Positions 1 through 6,003 of a stretch of 10,266 bases of DNA are shown here, in pieces. Positions within the stretch are counted from its first letter, which is position 1. Each line of letters opens with the position of its first letter. Below the pieces are notes generated by a model. The model made no database searches. It was not told where the DNA came from and worked only from the letters and a program-made list of their open reading frames with translations. The stretch is from an uncultured Spirochaetaceae bacterium. GTDB taxonomy: Bacteria > Spirochaetota > Spirochaetia > Treponematales > Treponemataceae. A program made the position numbers and the translations under genes. The stretch is from assembly GCA_937875245.1 (NCBI GenBank), contig CALNCH010000331.1, positions 1-10,266 of the forward strand. Reading direction: 5' to 3'.

Positions 1-29
1 CTTCTTCAGCTCCTGTAGTTACTTTTTAA
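1..29 (+). CDS. C-terminal end of a probable LemA family protein (partial)
   Basis: The window opens inside a reading frame whose last codons read SSAPVVTF followed by TAA at 27-29. LemA-family membrane proteins commonly end in a short P-x-V-x-F tail, and lemA is the usual upstream partner of the two TPM-domain genes that follow. The call therefore rests on eight residues plus gene context. The stop lies 15 nt before the next start, which has an AGGG ribosome site at 35-38, so the three genes probably form one transcript. Another protein ending by chance in this way cannot be excluded. Confidence 0.45.
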
Positions 30-44
30 TTAAAAGGGTGAATT

Positions 45-767
45 ATGAATGATACAAAATACCGCGAATCCGTGTTAAAAAAAGCAAGGGTAACCGAGGA
101 AGAATTAGTAGCTGTTGCTATGAAAGTGGCAGAAGTAGAACAAAAGACTAATGGTGAAATTGCAGTGGCTATTACACCAGAAAGCCATGATTATTCTTTT
201 TGGGAATTATTATTTGCAGTTTTGAGTGGAGCAGTGGTATTTTCTGGTATGCTTATGTTCGCAAATTATATAAATCCTTGGATAGAATCATTTTTTTGGG
301 GAGAAGTTTCTTCTTGGGTTATTCCTTTTTTCTACGGAGCAATTACCTTTTTTGCGATAGCTTTATTATTTTTTGCTGCCAATATGCCTTGGCTTGATCG
401 AATTGTTATACCTTTAAAAAACAGACGATATGCCGTTCATTTGCGTGCTGTTCGTCATTTTGCAGATAGCGGTGTTTACGCCACAAAAGAACATTCTGGT
501 ATATTAATTTTTGTTTCTTTGTTAGAACGAGAAGTCCAAATTATTGCAGACAGTGGTATTTGTTCAAAAATTGAACAATCCCAATGGAATAAAATTGCAA
601 CGGATTTAGCACAAGGATTTAATGCACAAGAAAAAGGTAGTTCTGGGAAGGCTTTGTTAACAGCGGTCACTAAGTGTGGTGATTTACTAGCTACTTATTT
701 TCCACCAGAAAAGGAAAATCCAAATGAATTACGAGATACTGTAGTAATTTTACGAGCAGGGGAATGA
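45..767 (+). CDS. TPM-domain membrane protein (COG3762-like)
   Basis: A 240-residue protein of the TPM (TLP18.3/Psb32/MOLO-1) group. The segment at residues 32-44 (TNGEIAVAITPES) is the start of the TPM fold. It is followed by two strong hydrophobic segments at about 52-72 and 92-113. The rest of the domain, about 130-215, carries SGILIFVSLLEREVQIIAD and a W at 181, and the tail FPPEKENPNELRD near 215-232 is typical of COG3762 proteins. The likely topology is a membrane hairpin with both soluble parts on one face, probably cytoplasmic. An AGGG site lies 6 nt before the ATG. The stop overlaps the next start (ATGA), so the two genes are translationally coupled. The biochemical role of the family in bacteria is not settled; phosphatase labels come from plant homologues. 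Family call is confident, function is not. Confidence 0.8.
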   Translation: MNDTKYRESVLKKARVTEEELVAVAMKVAEVEQKTNGEIAVAITPESHDYSFWELLFAVLSGAVVFSGMLMFANYINPWIESFFWGEVSSWVIPFFYGAITFFAIALLFFAANMPWLDRIVIPLKNRRYAVHLRAVRHFADSGVYATKEHSGILIFVSLLEREVQIIADSGICSKIEQSQWNKIATDLAQGFNAQEKGSSGKALLTAVTKCGDLLATYFPPEKENPNELRDTVVILRAGE

Positions 768-1594
768 TGAGTACAATAATAAAACGAAAGATTATAGGTA
801 GTGTGTTAATAGTTTTTTCAACTTTTGCCCTTTTTGCAGCAAAGATTTCTGTACCTACAATGAATGGGCCAGTGAATGATACTGCTAATATTTTAAGTAG
901 TACAGAAGAGAAAGCACTTGACTCATATTTACGAAATTTAGATTCACAAACCGGTATTCAAATTGCGGTTTTAACAATTAAAAGCTTAAATGGTATTCCC
1001 CTTGAAGAGTATTCCTTAGCAGTAGCAGAAGAATGGAAATTGGGACAAAAGGGACAAGATAATGGTGCCTTACTTTTAGTTTCTTATAATGATCGTCAAT
1101 TACGTATTGAAACAGGTTATGGATTAGAAGGATCCTTAACTGATGTTACCTCTGGTTTGATTATTCGTACTGTAATTGCTCCTTATTTTCAACAAGGGGA
1201 GTATGGTGAAGGAATAATAGCTGGTATTCAAACAATGGCAGGAATAGCAGTAGGAGAAAGTGCTGGTCTTGTAGACGAAAGCCTTACTTCTCAAATTACA
1301 GAAAGGAATAAAGATGATGAATCTTCTGAAGCAACTGGGTTTTCAATTTTCTTCTTATTCATTTTTATGATGATTATGATGGCAATTCTTCAATCAAAAC
1401 AACGAAGCCGAAGAGGTTATTATGGGAATAACCATAATTCTATTGTTAAAACGGCAGTAGCTGCTTCAATACTTAAAGAAGTTCTTAGTAATTCAAATCA
1501 CCATAAAGGGGGCCGTGGAGGCTTTGGTGGTGGCGGTGGATTTTCCGGAGGTGGTGGCGGTTTTGGCGGAGGGGGAGCTTCTGGTGGTTGGTAA
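764..1594 (+). CDS. TPM-domain exported protein, YgcG type, with Gly-rich tail
   Basis: A 276-residue protein with a signal peptide or anchor at residues 1-26 (basic MMSTIIKRK, hydrophobic core, ending FAA). A TPM domain spans about 35-165, with the family signatures VNDTANILS (37-45), TGIQIAVL (63-70), LGQKGQDNGALLLVS (93-107) and RIETGYGLEG (114-123). A second membrane segment is at about 193-209, followed by a basic stretch and a tail of about 28 residues made almost only of Gly, Phe and Ser that ends in GGW. This is the classic COG1512/YgcG layout, exposed outside the inner membrane. The start at 764 overlaps the previous stop; a second ATG at 767 is better spaced from AGGGG (758-762) and may be the true start. 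Paired TPM genes next to lemA are a recurrent cluster, suggesting a shared envelope role, but the substrate is unknown. Confidence 0.83.
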   Translation: MMSTIIKRKIIGSVLIVFSTFALFAAKISVPTMNGPVNDTANILSSTEEKALDSYLRNLDSQTGIQIAVLTIKSLNGIPLEEYSLAVAEEWKLGQKGQDNGALLLVSYNDRQLRIETGYGLEGSLTDVTSGLIIRTVIAPYFQQGEYGEGIIAGIQTMAGIAVGESAGLVDESLTSQITERNKDDESSEATGFSIFFLFIFMMIMMAILQSKQRSRRGYYGNNHNSIVKTAVAASILKEVLSNSNHHKGGRGGFGGGGGFSGGGGGFGGGGASGGW

Positions 1595-1644
1595 AGCCTT
1601 CAGTTGTCTTGCTGATTTTTTCAAATTAAGATATCCTGTAGTCT

Positions 1645-2349
1645 ATGGCATATGAAGTAACCGCTACCCGAAGGCGTCCTCAAAGATTTGAAGATTTAGT
1701 TGGACAAGAATTCGTTGTAGCTACACTAAAAAACGCAATACAAAGCGGAAAAATAGCTCATGCATATTTATTTTCTGGTCCTCGAGGATGTGGAAAAACT
1801 TCCTCTGCTCGAATTTTAGCAAAAGTACTGAATTGTGAAAGTGGGCCAGAAAAAGCCCCTTGTGGTCACTGCAATGCATGTATAGAAATTGCGAAGGGTT
1901 CTAGTATGGATGTAATAGAAATAGACGGTGCATCCAATACCAGTGTAAACGACGTTCGTCAAATTAAAGACGAAGTTTTATTTCCTCCTAATGCTTATAA
2001 ATACAAAATATATATTATAGACGAAGTTCATATGCTTTCTACTAGTGCTTTCAATGCACTTTTGAAAACAATTGAAGAACCTCCTCCCTATGTCATTTTC
2101 ATTTTTGCTACCACCGAAATTCATAAAGTACCTGCAACGATAAAGAGCCGTTGTCAACAATTTAATTTTAGACTCGGTTCTGTTGAGCAAATTAAAGACT
2201 TATTGGCAAAGCAGAAGATGAAGCTTTGTATTGGATTGCAAAAGAATCCACAGGAAGTTTCCGAGATGCATATACTCTTTTTGATCAAGTTGCAGCTTTT
2301 TCTGAAGGATATATTACTTTTGATAAAATTCGGGATAAACTGGGTTTAG
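1645..2349 (+). CDS. dnaX: DNA polymerase III subunit gamma/tau, N-terminal piece of a split dnaX
   Basis: This piece encodes the ATPase core of the clamp-loader subunit DnaX, which opens the sliding clamp at the replication fork. Visible motifs are Walker A GPRGCGKTS (45-53), four zinc-binding Cys (64, 73, 76, 79), Walker B IIDEVH (124-129), ATTEIHKVP (155-163) and the SRC arginine-finger motif (168-170). Homology runs cleanly to LLAK at about residue 189 (near position 2208). After that the frame continues to a stop at 2347-2349 with residues unlike DnaX, while the true continuation lies in another frame from about 2211. So the last 46 or so residues are out-of-frame. The start at 1645 matches the MAYEVTATRRRP opening I recall for treponemal DnaX, but no clear Shine-Dalgarno site precedes it. 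dnaX is normally essential, so the break is either an error or real damage. Confidence 0.85.
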   Translation: MAYEVTATRRRPQRFEDLVGQEFVVATLKNAIQSGKIAHAYLFSGPRGCGKTSSARILAKVLNCESGPEKAPCGHCNACIEIAKGSSMDVIEIDGASNTSVNDVRQIKDEVLFPPNAYKYKIYIIDEVHMLSTSAFNALLKTIEEPPPYVIFIFATTEIHKVPATIKSRCQQFNFRLGSVEQIKDLLAKQKMKLCIGLQKNPQEVSEMHILFLIKLQLFLKDILLLIKFGINWV

Positions 2350-2726
2350 TTGGTGTCGAAAGGTTAAATCAAATTTGCGAAGTTTGTTTGGCAGGGAATA
2401 CCGCTGGAGCCATCGAGCAACTTGATGAGATTTTACAATCTGGTGTTTCTATTGAGCAATTTATTTCAAATATAGCCGATTATATGCGAAATTTACTATT
2501 ATTAAAAAGTGGTATTTCCAAAGAAGCTTTACTTGGACAGGCTCCAGAGCGTTTTTCTTCTCAAGTTTTACAAGCTTGGTCACCTTTGCAAATTGAAAGA
2601 GCTTTATCTTTGTTTTTACAATTATTTAGGGATGTTCGTTATTCTTTAAATCCTCGTTACGAAGTGGAGTTAGCATTATCACGTTTGTTGGTTATCTTCT
2701 TATGTTTCTATTGCAGATGTCCGTAA
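2211..2726 (+). CDS. dnaX: DnaX middle piece (lid/collar region), frame-shifted
   Basis: From 2211 the frame reads AEDEALYWIAKE, then STGSFRDAYTLFDQ, the segment just after the ATPase core of DnaX, and continues through the domain III collar region (KIRDKLGLVG, SIEQFISNIADYMRNLLL, PERFSSQVLQAW, LQLFRDVRYSLNPRYEVELALSRL). It belongs to the same gene as the piece upstream but lies in a different frame. No good start codon exists: the earliest is a TTG at 2226 inside the conserved block, with no ribosome site, so this is not an independent gene. Relative to E. coli DnaX about eight residues appear to be missing at the junction. After SRL, at about 2685, the frame leaves the family again and stops at 2724-2726, whereas WLSSYVSIADVRNTLEKAK continues in the frame of the next piece. 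Confidence 0.78.
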   Translation, partial: AEDEALYWIAKESTGSFRDAYTLFDQVAAFSEGYITFDKIRDKLGLVGVERLNQICEVCLAGNTAGAIEQLDEILQSGVSIEQFISNIADYMRNLLLLKSGISKEALLGQAPERFSSQVLQAWSPLQIERALSLFLQLFRDVRYSLNPRYEVELALSRLLVIFLCFYCRCP

Positions 2727-2730
2727 TACT

Positions 2731-3486
2731 TTGGAAAAAGCAAAAGCCGTGGTTTCTAACTCTCCTATAGCTGTTTCCCGTGTAGAATCCGGAGTGGCGT
2801 CTATAGCTACTACTCCAAAGCCAGTACAAAATCAACAGCGTCCAGGGATGGCAACGTTTTCGATTTTAGCAAACACTGGAGTAGAACAAAATACGGTTCC
2901 GCAGTCTAATACTTGGAAAAGTGAAACAGAGTCTATAAAACAAGAACCAATAGGTGGTAACAGCCACCCTTTTTCTAATGGCGGTTATCAGGAAAGTGAA
3001 TCACTAAGCCAGGTAACCGCAGTTTCTAATACTGAAACAAAGCGGTCATCTGTAGCATTTGAAGATTTACGGGATTTGGTAATTCAAGAGATTAGTTCTG
3101 ATAAGGCTTTATTAGCATCAGCTCTTATGCAAACAAAAGAGTGGGTGCTAACAGAAAACAGAATAGAAGCGTCCATAGAATCTGCTTTTCAGATGAGACA
3201 ATTGGAACATGAGGCTCATTACATAAGTGAAAAAATTACTTTAATCTTTGGTAAGAATCTACAATTTGTACCAATATTTGAGCGAGTTCAGGTAGAAGAA
3301 GAACAAAGAGAATTACCATCTGTTGTTGAGATGGTTTGCAAAGTGTTTAAGGGTTCTGTAGTAAGTAAATCAAAATCATTACACACTACTGTAGTTCCCA
3401 TACAACAAAAACTACCTCAAAATACAGAAAATGAAAATATGGATTTTAGCCAAGAATATCTAGGAGAAGATGAAAGTGAATATTAA
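2731..3486 (+). CDS. dnaX: DnaX C-terminal piece (linker and tau-like tail)
   Basis: This frame is the same as that of the N-terminal piece, and coding continuity can be followed back to about 2689 (WLSSYVSIADVRNTLEKAK), so the ATG at 2731 is an internal Met. It holds a long low-complexity Ser/Thr/Gln/Pro-containing linker (about residues 8-105), then a compact domain at about 110-205 (FEDLRDLVIQEISSDKALLASAL, EWVLTENRIEASIES, ISEKITLIFGKNLQFVPIF) resembling the poorly conserved C-terminal region found in bacterial DnaX. The last codons overlap the start of ybaB, which supports one transcript dnaX-ybaB-recR. A separate protein expressed from this frame alone is unlikely because no ribosome site precedes 2731. 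Confidence 0.7.
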   Translation: MEKAKAVVSNSPIAVSRVESGVASIATTPKPVQNQQRPGMATFSILANTGVEQNTVPQSNTWKSETESIKQEPIGGNSHPFSNGGYQESESLSQVTAVSNTETKRSSVAFEDLRDLVIQEISSDKALLASALMQTKEWVLTENRIEASIESAFQMRQLEHEAHYISEKITLIFGKNLQFVPIFERVQVEEEQRELPSVVEMVCKVFKGSVVSKSKSLHTTVVPIQQKLPQNTENENMDFSQEYLGEDESEY

Positions 3487-3793
3487 TCCTTTTGATTTAT
3501 TAAAAAATGCTCAGAATATACAAAGCCAATTTGGAAAGGTTCAGGAAGAAATGAAGCAAATTTCTGAAACCGGAGTTTCTGGTGGTGGTATTGTAAAAGT
3601 TACTATGAATGGTGCTTTTGAAATAGTGTCTATAGAGCTTGATCCTATTGCTGTTGATCCTCGAGATGTCCCAATGTTACAAGACTTAATTGTAGCAGCT
3701 TCTAGAGATGCTCATTCTCGTATTCAAGAGGCAATAAAAACAAAAATGGGACCAATGCTAGGAAACATGGATATACCAGGGTTGAATGTATAA
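3470..3793 (+). CDS. ybaB: Nucleoid-associated protein, YbaB/EbfC family
   Basis: A 107-residue (or 105-residue) small DNA-binding protein. Family features are an N-terminal amphipathic helix (PFDLLKNAQNIQSQFGKVQEEM), the strand block GGGIVKVTMNGAFEIVSIELDP and the helix LQDLIVAASRDAHSRIQEA. YbaB/EbfC proteins form dimers that bind DNA; the spirochaetal member in Borrelia is known as EbfC. The gene sits between dnaX and recR, as in many bacteria. The start is uncertain: ATG at 3470 is only 3 nt after AGGAG (3462-3466), while GTG at 3476, giving MNINPFDLL, is 9 nt away and gives the better spacing. Either way it overlaps the end of dnaX by 11-17 nt, which suggests translational coupling; a broken dnaX upstream could affect its expression. 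Confidence 0.9.
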   Translation: MKVNINPFDLLKNAQNIQSQFGKVQEEMKQISETGVSGGGIVKVTMNGAFEIVSIELDPIAVDPRDVPMLQDLIVAASRDAHSRIQEAIKTKMGPMLGNMDIPGLNV

Positions 3794-3796
3794 GTT

Positions 3797-4384
3797 ATGA
3801 ATGCTATTGATGAATTAGCAGAGAGTTTTTCTCGTTTGCCTGGTATAGGAAAAAAGAGTGCAACAAGGTTGGCTCACCATTTATTAAAAGTTAATCAAAA
3901 CTTTTTGGAACAATTCGCAAAAGAATTAATAACCCTTCATGATAGAATTCACTTTTGCTCCATTTGTGGTTCTTATACAGAAGCAGATCCTTGTCCTATT
4001 TGTTCTAATCCTTTAAGGGAACGTGAATTGTTATGTGTAGTAGAGCAACCTCAAGATGTAGAAACAATTGAGTGTTCTAAGGAATACAAAGGACTTTTTC
4101 ACGTTTTAGGAGGAGTTATTGCTCCTCTTGATGGAGTGGGGCCCGATCAATTGTCAATTGGAAAATTAATTGAACGAGTTCACAAAGAAGGGATAACAGA
4201 AGTTATTATTGCAACTAATCCTACCATCGAAGGAGATACCACTGCTCTTTATTTGCAGCGATTGCTTTCTCAAACAGGAGTTACAGTATCTAGGCTTGCC
4301 TCAGGGTTACCTGTTGGGGGAGACTTAGAATATGCAGATAAACTTACTTTAGCCAGAAGTTTTCGAGGCCGTACTACTTTTTAA
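3797..4384 (+). CDS. recR: Recombination mediator protein RecR
   Basis: A 195-residue RecR, close to the usual size of about 200. Domains in order: helix-hairpin-helix with SRLPGIGKKSATRLAHHLL (12-30), a C4 zinc finger (C54, C57, C66, C69), a Toprim domain from about residue 77 (LLCVVEQPQDVETIE, then ATNPTIEGDTTALYL), and the C-terminal GLPVGGDLEYADKLTLARSF followed by GRTTF. RecR works with RecO (and RecF) to load RecA on single-stranded DNA in gap repair. The start is 3 nt after the ybaB stop with only a distant AGGG, so translation is probably coupled to ybaB. It is the last gene of this unit: a hairpin terminator follows within about 30 nt. No key residue is missing. Confidence 0.95.
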   Translation: MNAIDELAESFSRLPGIGKKSATRLAHHLLKVNQNFLEQFAKELITLHDRIHFCSICGSYTEADPCPICSNPLRERELLCVVEQPQDVETIECSKEYKGLFHVLGGVIAPLDGVGPDQLSIGKLIERVHKEGITEVIIATNPTIEGDTTALYLQRLLSQTGVTVSRLASGLPVGGDLEYADKLTLARSFRGRTTF

Positions 4385-4411
4385 TATTTTTTAACTTTGT
4401 TTTTTAAAAAC

Positions 4412-4466
4412 AAAAAGGCTGTCCATTTTGTTCATTTAAAGAACTTGTTGGACAGCCCCTTTTTTT
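4412..4466. terminator. Two-way intrinsic terminator between recR and flaB
   Basis: A perfect 9-bp inverted repeat GGCTGTCCA (4417-4425) and TGGACAGCC (4449-4457) forms a stem, with an additional inner GTTC/GAAC pairing around the loop ATTTAAA. On the plus strand the stem is followed by a run of T at 4460-4466; on the minus strand the A run at 4412-4416 gives a T tract. It therefore can stop both the dnaX-ybaB-recR transcript and the convergent flaB transcript. Confidence 0.9.
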
Positions 4467-4480
4467 ATCAGAACAATAGC

Positions 4481-5341
4481 TTATCGGAGCAAGCTTAAAA
4501 TGTTCTGTGTTGATTGATTTGCTTGAGCCAACATAGCTGTACCAGCTTGATCAAGAACCTGACTCTTTGTAAGTTCAACCATTTCTTTAGCCATATCAGT
4601 ATCTCTAATTCGAGATTCTGCAGCCTGTAAGTTCTCTGCACCTACATTCAAGCCATTAAAAGTGTGTTCCAAACGATTTTGGTATGCACCAAGATCTGCT
4701 CTCTGTTTGTTAATTCGTTTTAATGCTTCATCCAAGGTTCCAATTGCACGGTTTGATTCATCTGGTGATTCCAATGAAATAACTTCTTCGTTCCCCAGTG
4801 TTCTTAAGTTCAATGCAGTAGCAGTCATTGTACCAATATATACATCAGTTCTCTGATCCATGTTAGCACCAATATGTAACCACATAGAAGCGGTAACATC
4901 GTTAGTTCCTGTAGGTTGTGCAAAACGACCAGTTAACATGTTCATACCGTTAAACTGTGCATGGGATGCAATTCTATCAACTTCTGCAACAAGCTGAGAA
5001 ACTTCAACTTGAATTTGCATACGATCTTCTTCTGTATAGATTCCGTTAGATGCTTGAACAGCTAATTCTCGAATTCTCTGTACAATGTCTGTTGTTTCTT
5101 GTAAGTAACCTTCAGTTGTCTGAATAAAAGAAATAGCGTTCTGAGTGTTTGTTGCAGCTTGATTCAAACCACGAATCTGGCTCCTCATTTTTTCAGAAAC
5201 TGCTAAACCAGAAGCATCATCTCCAGCTTTGTTAATTCGCATGCCTGATGAAAGCTTAGCCATACTGTTAGAAGTATTTGTATTGTTGATACCAAGACTT
5301 CTTTGTGAAAACACAGCGCTCATGTTGTGATTAATAACCAT
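4481..5341 (-). CDS. flaB: Flagellin FlaB (periplasmic flagellar filament core)
   Basis: A 286-residue flagellin, the usual length of treponemal FlaB. The N-terminal D0/D1 part carries KLSSGMRINKAGDDASGLAV and SEKMRSQIRGLNQAATNTQN, then EGYLQETTDIVQRIRELAVQ and the block ending NGMNMLTGRF. The central region is short, as expected for a sheathless core flagellin. The C-terminal D1/D0 part has ESRIRDTDMAKEMVELTKSQ and ends QNILSLLR. The start at 5341 (MVINHNMSA) is chosen because GGGAGA (5348-5353) lies 6 nt upstream; a further upstream ATG at 5371 adds MLTMVKGRYT, which is not flagellin-like and has no ribosome site. Regulation is by a sigma-28 promoter about 100 nt upstream, with a leader hairpin in between. 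Spirochaetes often hold several flaB paralogues; which one this is cannot be said from this window. Confidence 0.95.
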   Translation of the reverse strand: MVINHNMSAVFSQRSLGINNTNTSNSMAKLSSGMRINKAGDDASGLAVSEKMRSQIRGLNQAATNTQNAISFIQTTEGYLQETTDIVQRIRELAVQASNGIYTEEDRMQIQVEVSQLVAEVDRIASHAQFNGMNMLTGRFAQPTGTNDVTASMWLHIGANMDQRTDVYIGTMTATALNLRTLGNEEVISLESPDESNRAIGTLDEALKRINKQRADLGAYQNRLEHTFNGLNVGAENLQAAESRIRDTDMAKEMVELTKSQVLDQAGTAMLAQANQSTQNILSLLR

Positions 5342-5364
5342 AGTATATCTCCCTTTGACCATTG

Positions 5365-5389
5365 TTAGCATCAGGCATAGCTGAGCTAA
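5365..5389 (-). promoter_or_regulatory. Hairpin in the flaB leader
   Basis: In the untranslated leader of flaB the mRNA reads TTAGCTCAG, loop CTATGC, then CTGA-T-GCTAA: a 9-bp stem with one bulged base. It lies 11 nt before the Shine-Dalgarno sequence. Its position suggests a role in message stability or translation control of flagellin, but that is an inference; no protein-binding motif is clearly present. Confidence 0.5.
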
Positions 5390-5437
5390 TATTAGTAACT
5401 ATTTAAGTAAGGACCATAATAAATCCCGTTATAATTA

Positions 5438-5464
5438 CTATCGGAGATAGAAAAAAAAGCTTAA
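5438..5464 (-). promoter_or_regulatory. Sigma-28 (FliA) promoter of flaB
   Basis: On the minus strand TTAAGCTT (5464-5457), exactly 11 nt of spacer, then TCCGATAG (5445-5438). Compared with the flagellar sigma-28 consensus TAAAGTTT-N11-GCCGATAA this gives 6 of 8 matches in each element and the exact spacing, including the central CCGATA core. Transcription would start near 5430, leaving a leader of about 90 nt. The -35 element lies just after the stop codon of the upstream small gene, so flaB has its own promoter rather than relying on read-through. Confidence 0.85.
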
Positions 5465-5471
5465 GACTTTT

Positions 5472-5876
5472 TTATTTTTTTTTGTGACATTCTGTACAGC
5501 CAGTAATATGAACATGTTTTTTTCTTTCAGTTCGGGTAAAAAGATGTGCATCTAAATGCCCATTTATGGGTACTTTTTTTTTGCAGACAGGGCAAGTTCT
5601 TGTTATACCAAATTCAGGAACCGGGTAACAATGAGGGCAACCTAAAATAGTACAGGCTTGATCTGTAGTATCAAAGGTTTTATATACACGAGAAATAAGT
5701 TGTTCATTACCATATAAAATTGAGTTGCACAAAGGGCAAGGAGCTTTAGCCTTTCCTGTTGGTTTTTTAGTTTTTTTTACCTTTGTAAGTTTTAGAAAAT
5801 ATTGATATGCGAAAAAAAACAAAAGTAAGGCGATGAATAAAAAGAAAAAAAGTACAAAATCAGACACATTTTTCAT
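5472..5876 (-). CDS. Unrecognised small membrane protein with two zinc-ribbon-like modules
   Basis: I do not recognise this 134-residue protein (140 residues if the GTG at 5894 is used). Residues 7-27 are a very hydrophobic, Phe-rich membrane segment, followed by a strongly basic stretch (KLTKVKKTKKPTGKAK), so the rest is likely cytoplasmic. Two similar Cys modules follow: CPLC (47-50) with 29 residues to CPHC (80-83), and CPVC (95-98) with 28 residues to CTEC (127-130). This is the spacing of two successive zinc ribbons. An extra Cys at 75 and several His are present. The start is uncertain because neither ATG 5876 nor GTG 5894 has a ribosome site. It is co-directional with and just upstream of flaB, but flaB has its own promoter, so a flagellar role is only a possibility. 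Confidence 0.7.
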   Translation of the reverse strand: MKNVSDFVLFFFLFIALLLFFFAYQYFLKLTKVKKTKKPTGKAKAPCPLCNSILYGNEQLISRVYKTFDTTDQACTILGCPHCYPVPEFGITRTCPVCKKKVPINGHLDAHLFTRTERKKHVHITGCTECHKKK

Positions 5877-5916
5877 AAAAGTAATTATAGGCACTAAACA
5901 AAAAACTTACTACTAG

Positions 5917-5922
5917 ATAATA
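5917..5922 (-). promoter_or_regulatory. Possible -10 element for the small zinc-ribbon gene
   Basis: On the minus strand TATTAT (5922-5917) lies 22 nt before the GTG at 5894. No convincing -35 element is found at 16-18 nt further upstream, which would fall next to the first trp palindrome. Weak candidate only; if real, the two divergent promoters share about 30 bp of control DNA. Confidence 0.25.
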
Positions 5923-5941
5923 GGGGCGAAAAAAGTGGTAC

Positions 5942-6003
5942 GTTACTATTGACAGTAACAATGCTTCTCTGTATAGTAACATTATGTTACTGTTAGTAGT
6001 AAC
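5942..6003 (+). promoter_or_regulatory. Cluster of GTTACT/AGTAAC half-sites, probable trp operator
   Basis: Five perfect copies of a 6-base half-site lie in 62 bp: GTTACT 5942-5947, AGTAAC 5954-5959, AGTAAC 5975-5980, GTTACT 5986-5991 and AGTAAC 5998-6003. The first pair and the last pair have the same 18-bp layout, GTTACT-N6-AGTAAC; the middle pair is AGTAAC-N5-GTTACT. The first palindrome overlaps the -35 box, the third half-site overlaps the -10 box, and the last palindrome covers the first transcribed bases. That arrangement is what a repressor operator would look like. The regulator is not in the window; a TrpR-type protein is one candidate, though the sequence is not the enteric trp operator. 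Confidence 0.7.
5949..5977 (+). promoter_or_regulatory. Vegetative (sigma-70 type) promoter of the trp operon
   Basis: A perfect -35 TTGACA (5949-5954), exactly 17 nt of spacer, then TATAGT (5972-5977), five of six matches to TATAAT. The start of transcription would be near 5984, leaving a leader of about 60 nt before trpE. This is the only strong promoter seen upstream of trpE, and both of its elements lie inside the palindromic repeats described next. Confidence 0.85.

Noticed and set aside
1507..1594. GGN-rich repeat tract at the end of the second TPM gene as a DNA repeat
   Set aside because: It is the coding tract for the Gly-rich tail common in YgcG-type proteins, not a separate repeat element.
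1595..1644. Weak TCAG...CTGA pairing followed by T run after the second TPM gene, as terminator
   Set aside because: Only four base pairs can form, too weak to claim; the gap to dnaX is 50 nt and no clear promoter was found either.
2200..2700. Programmed frameshifting in dnaX as in E. coli
   Set aside because: Neither junction carries an A-rich slippery heptamer, both are far from the known site near the domain III/IV boundary, and residues seem to be missing at the first.
2731..3486. An independent gene starting at 2731
   Set aside because: There is no ribosome site, and DnaX-like coding can be followed in the same frame upstream of the ATG to about 2689.
5342..5371. ATG at 5371 as the flaB start
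   Set aside because: It lies inside the leader hairpin, has no ribosome site, and adds ten residues before the conserved MVINHNMSA.
5472..5500. CxxCH (CTECH) as a heme c site in the small membrane protein
   Set aside because: The Cys pair is the fourth of four evenly spaced CxxC pairs typical of zinc ribbons, and the domain probably faces the cytoplasm.
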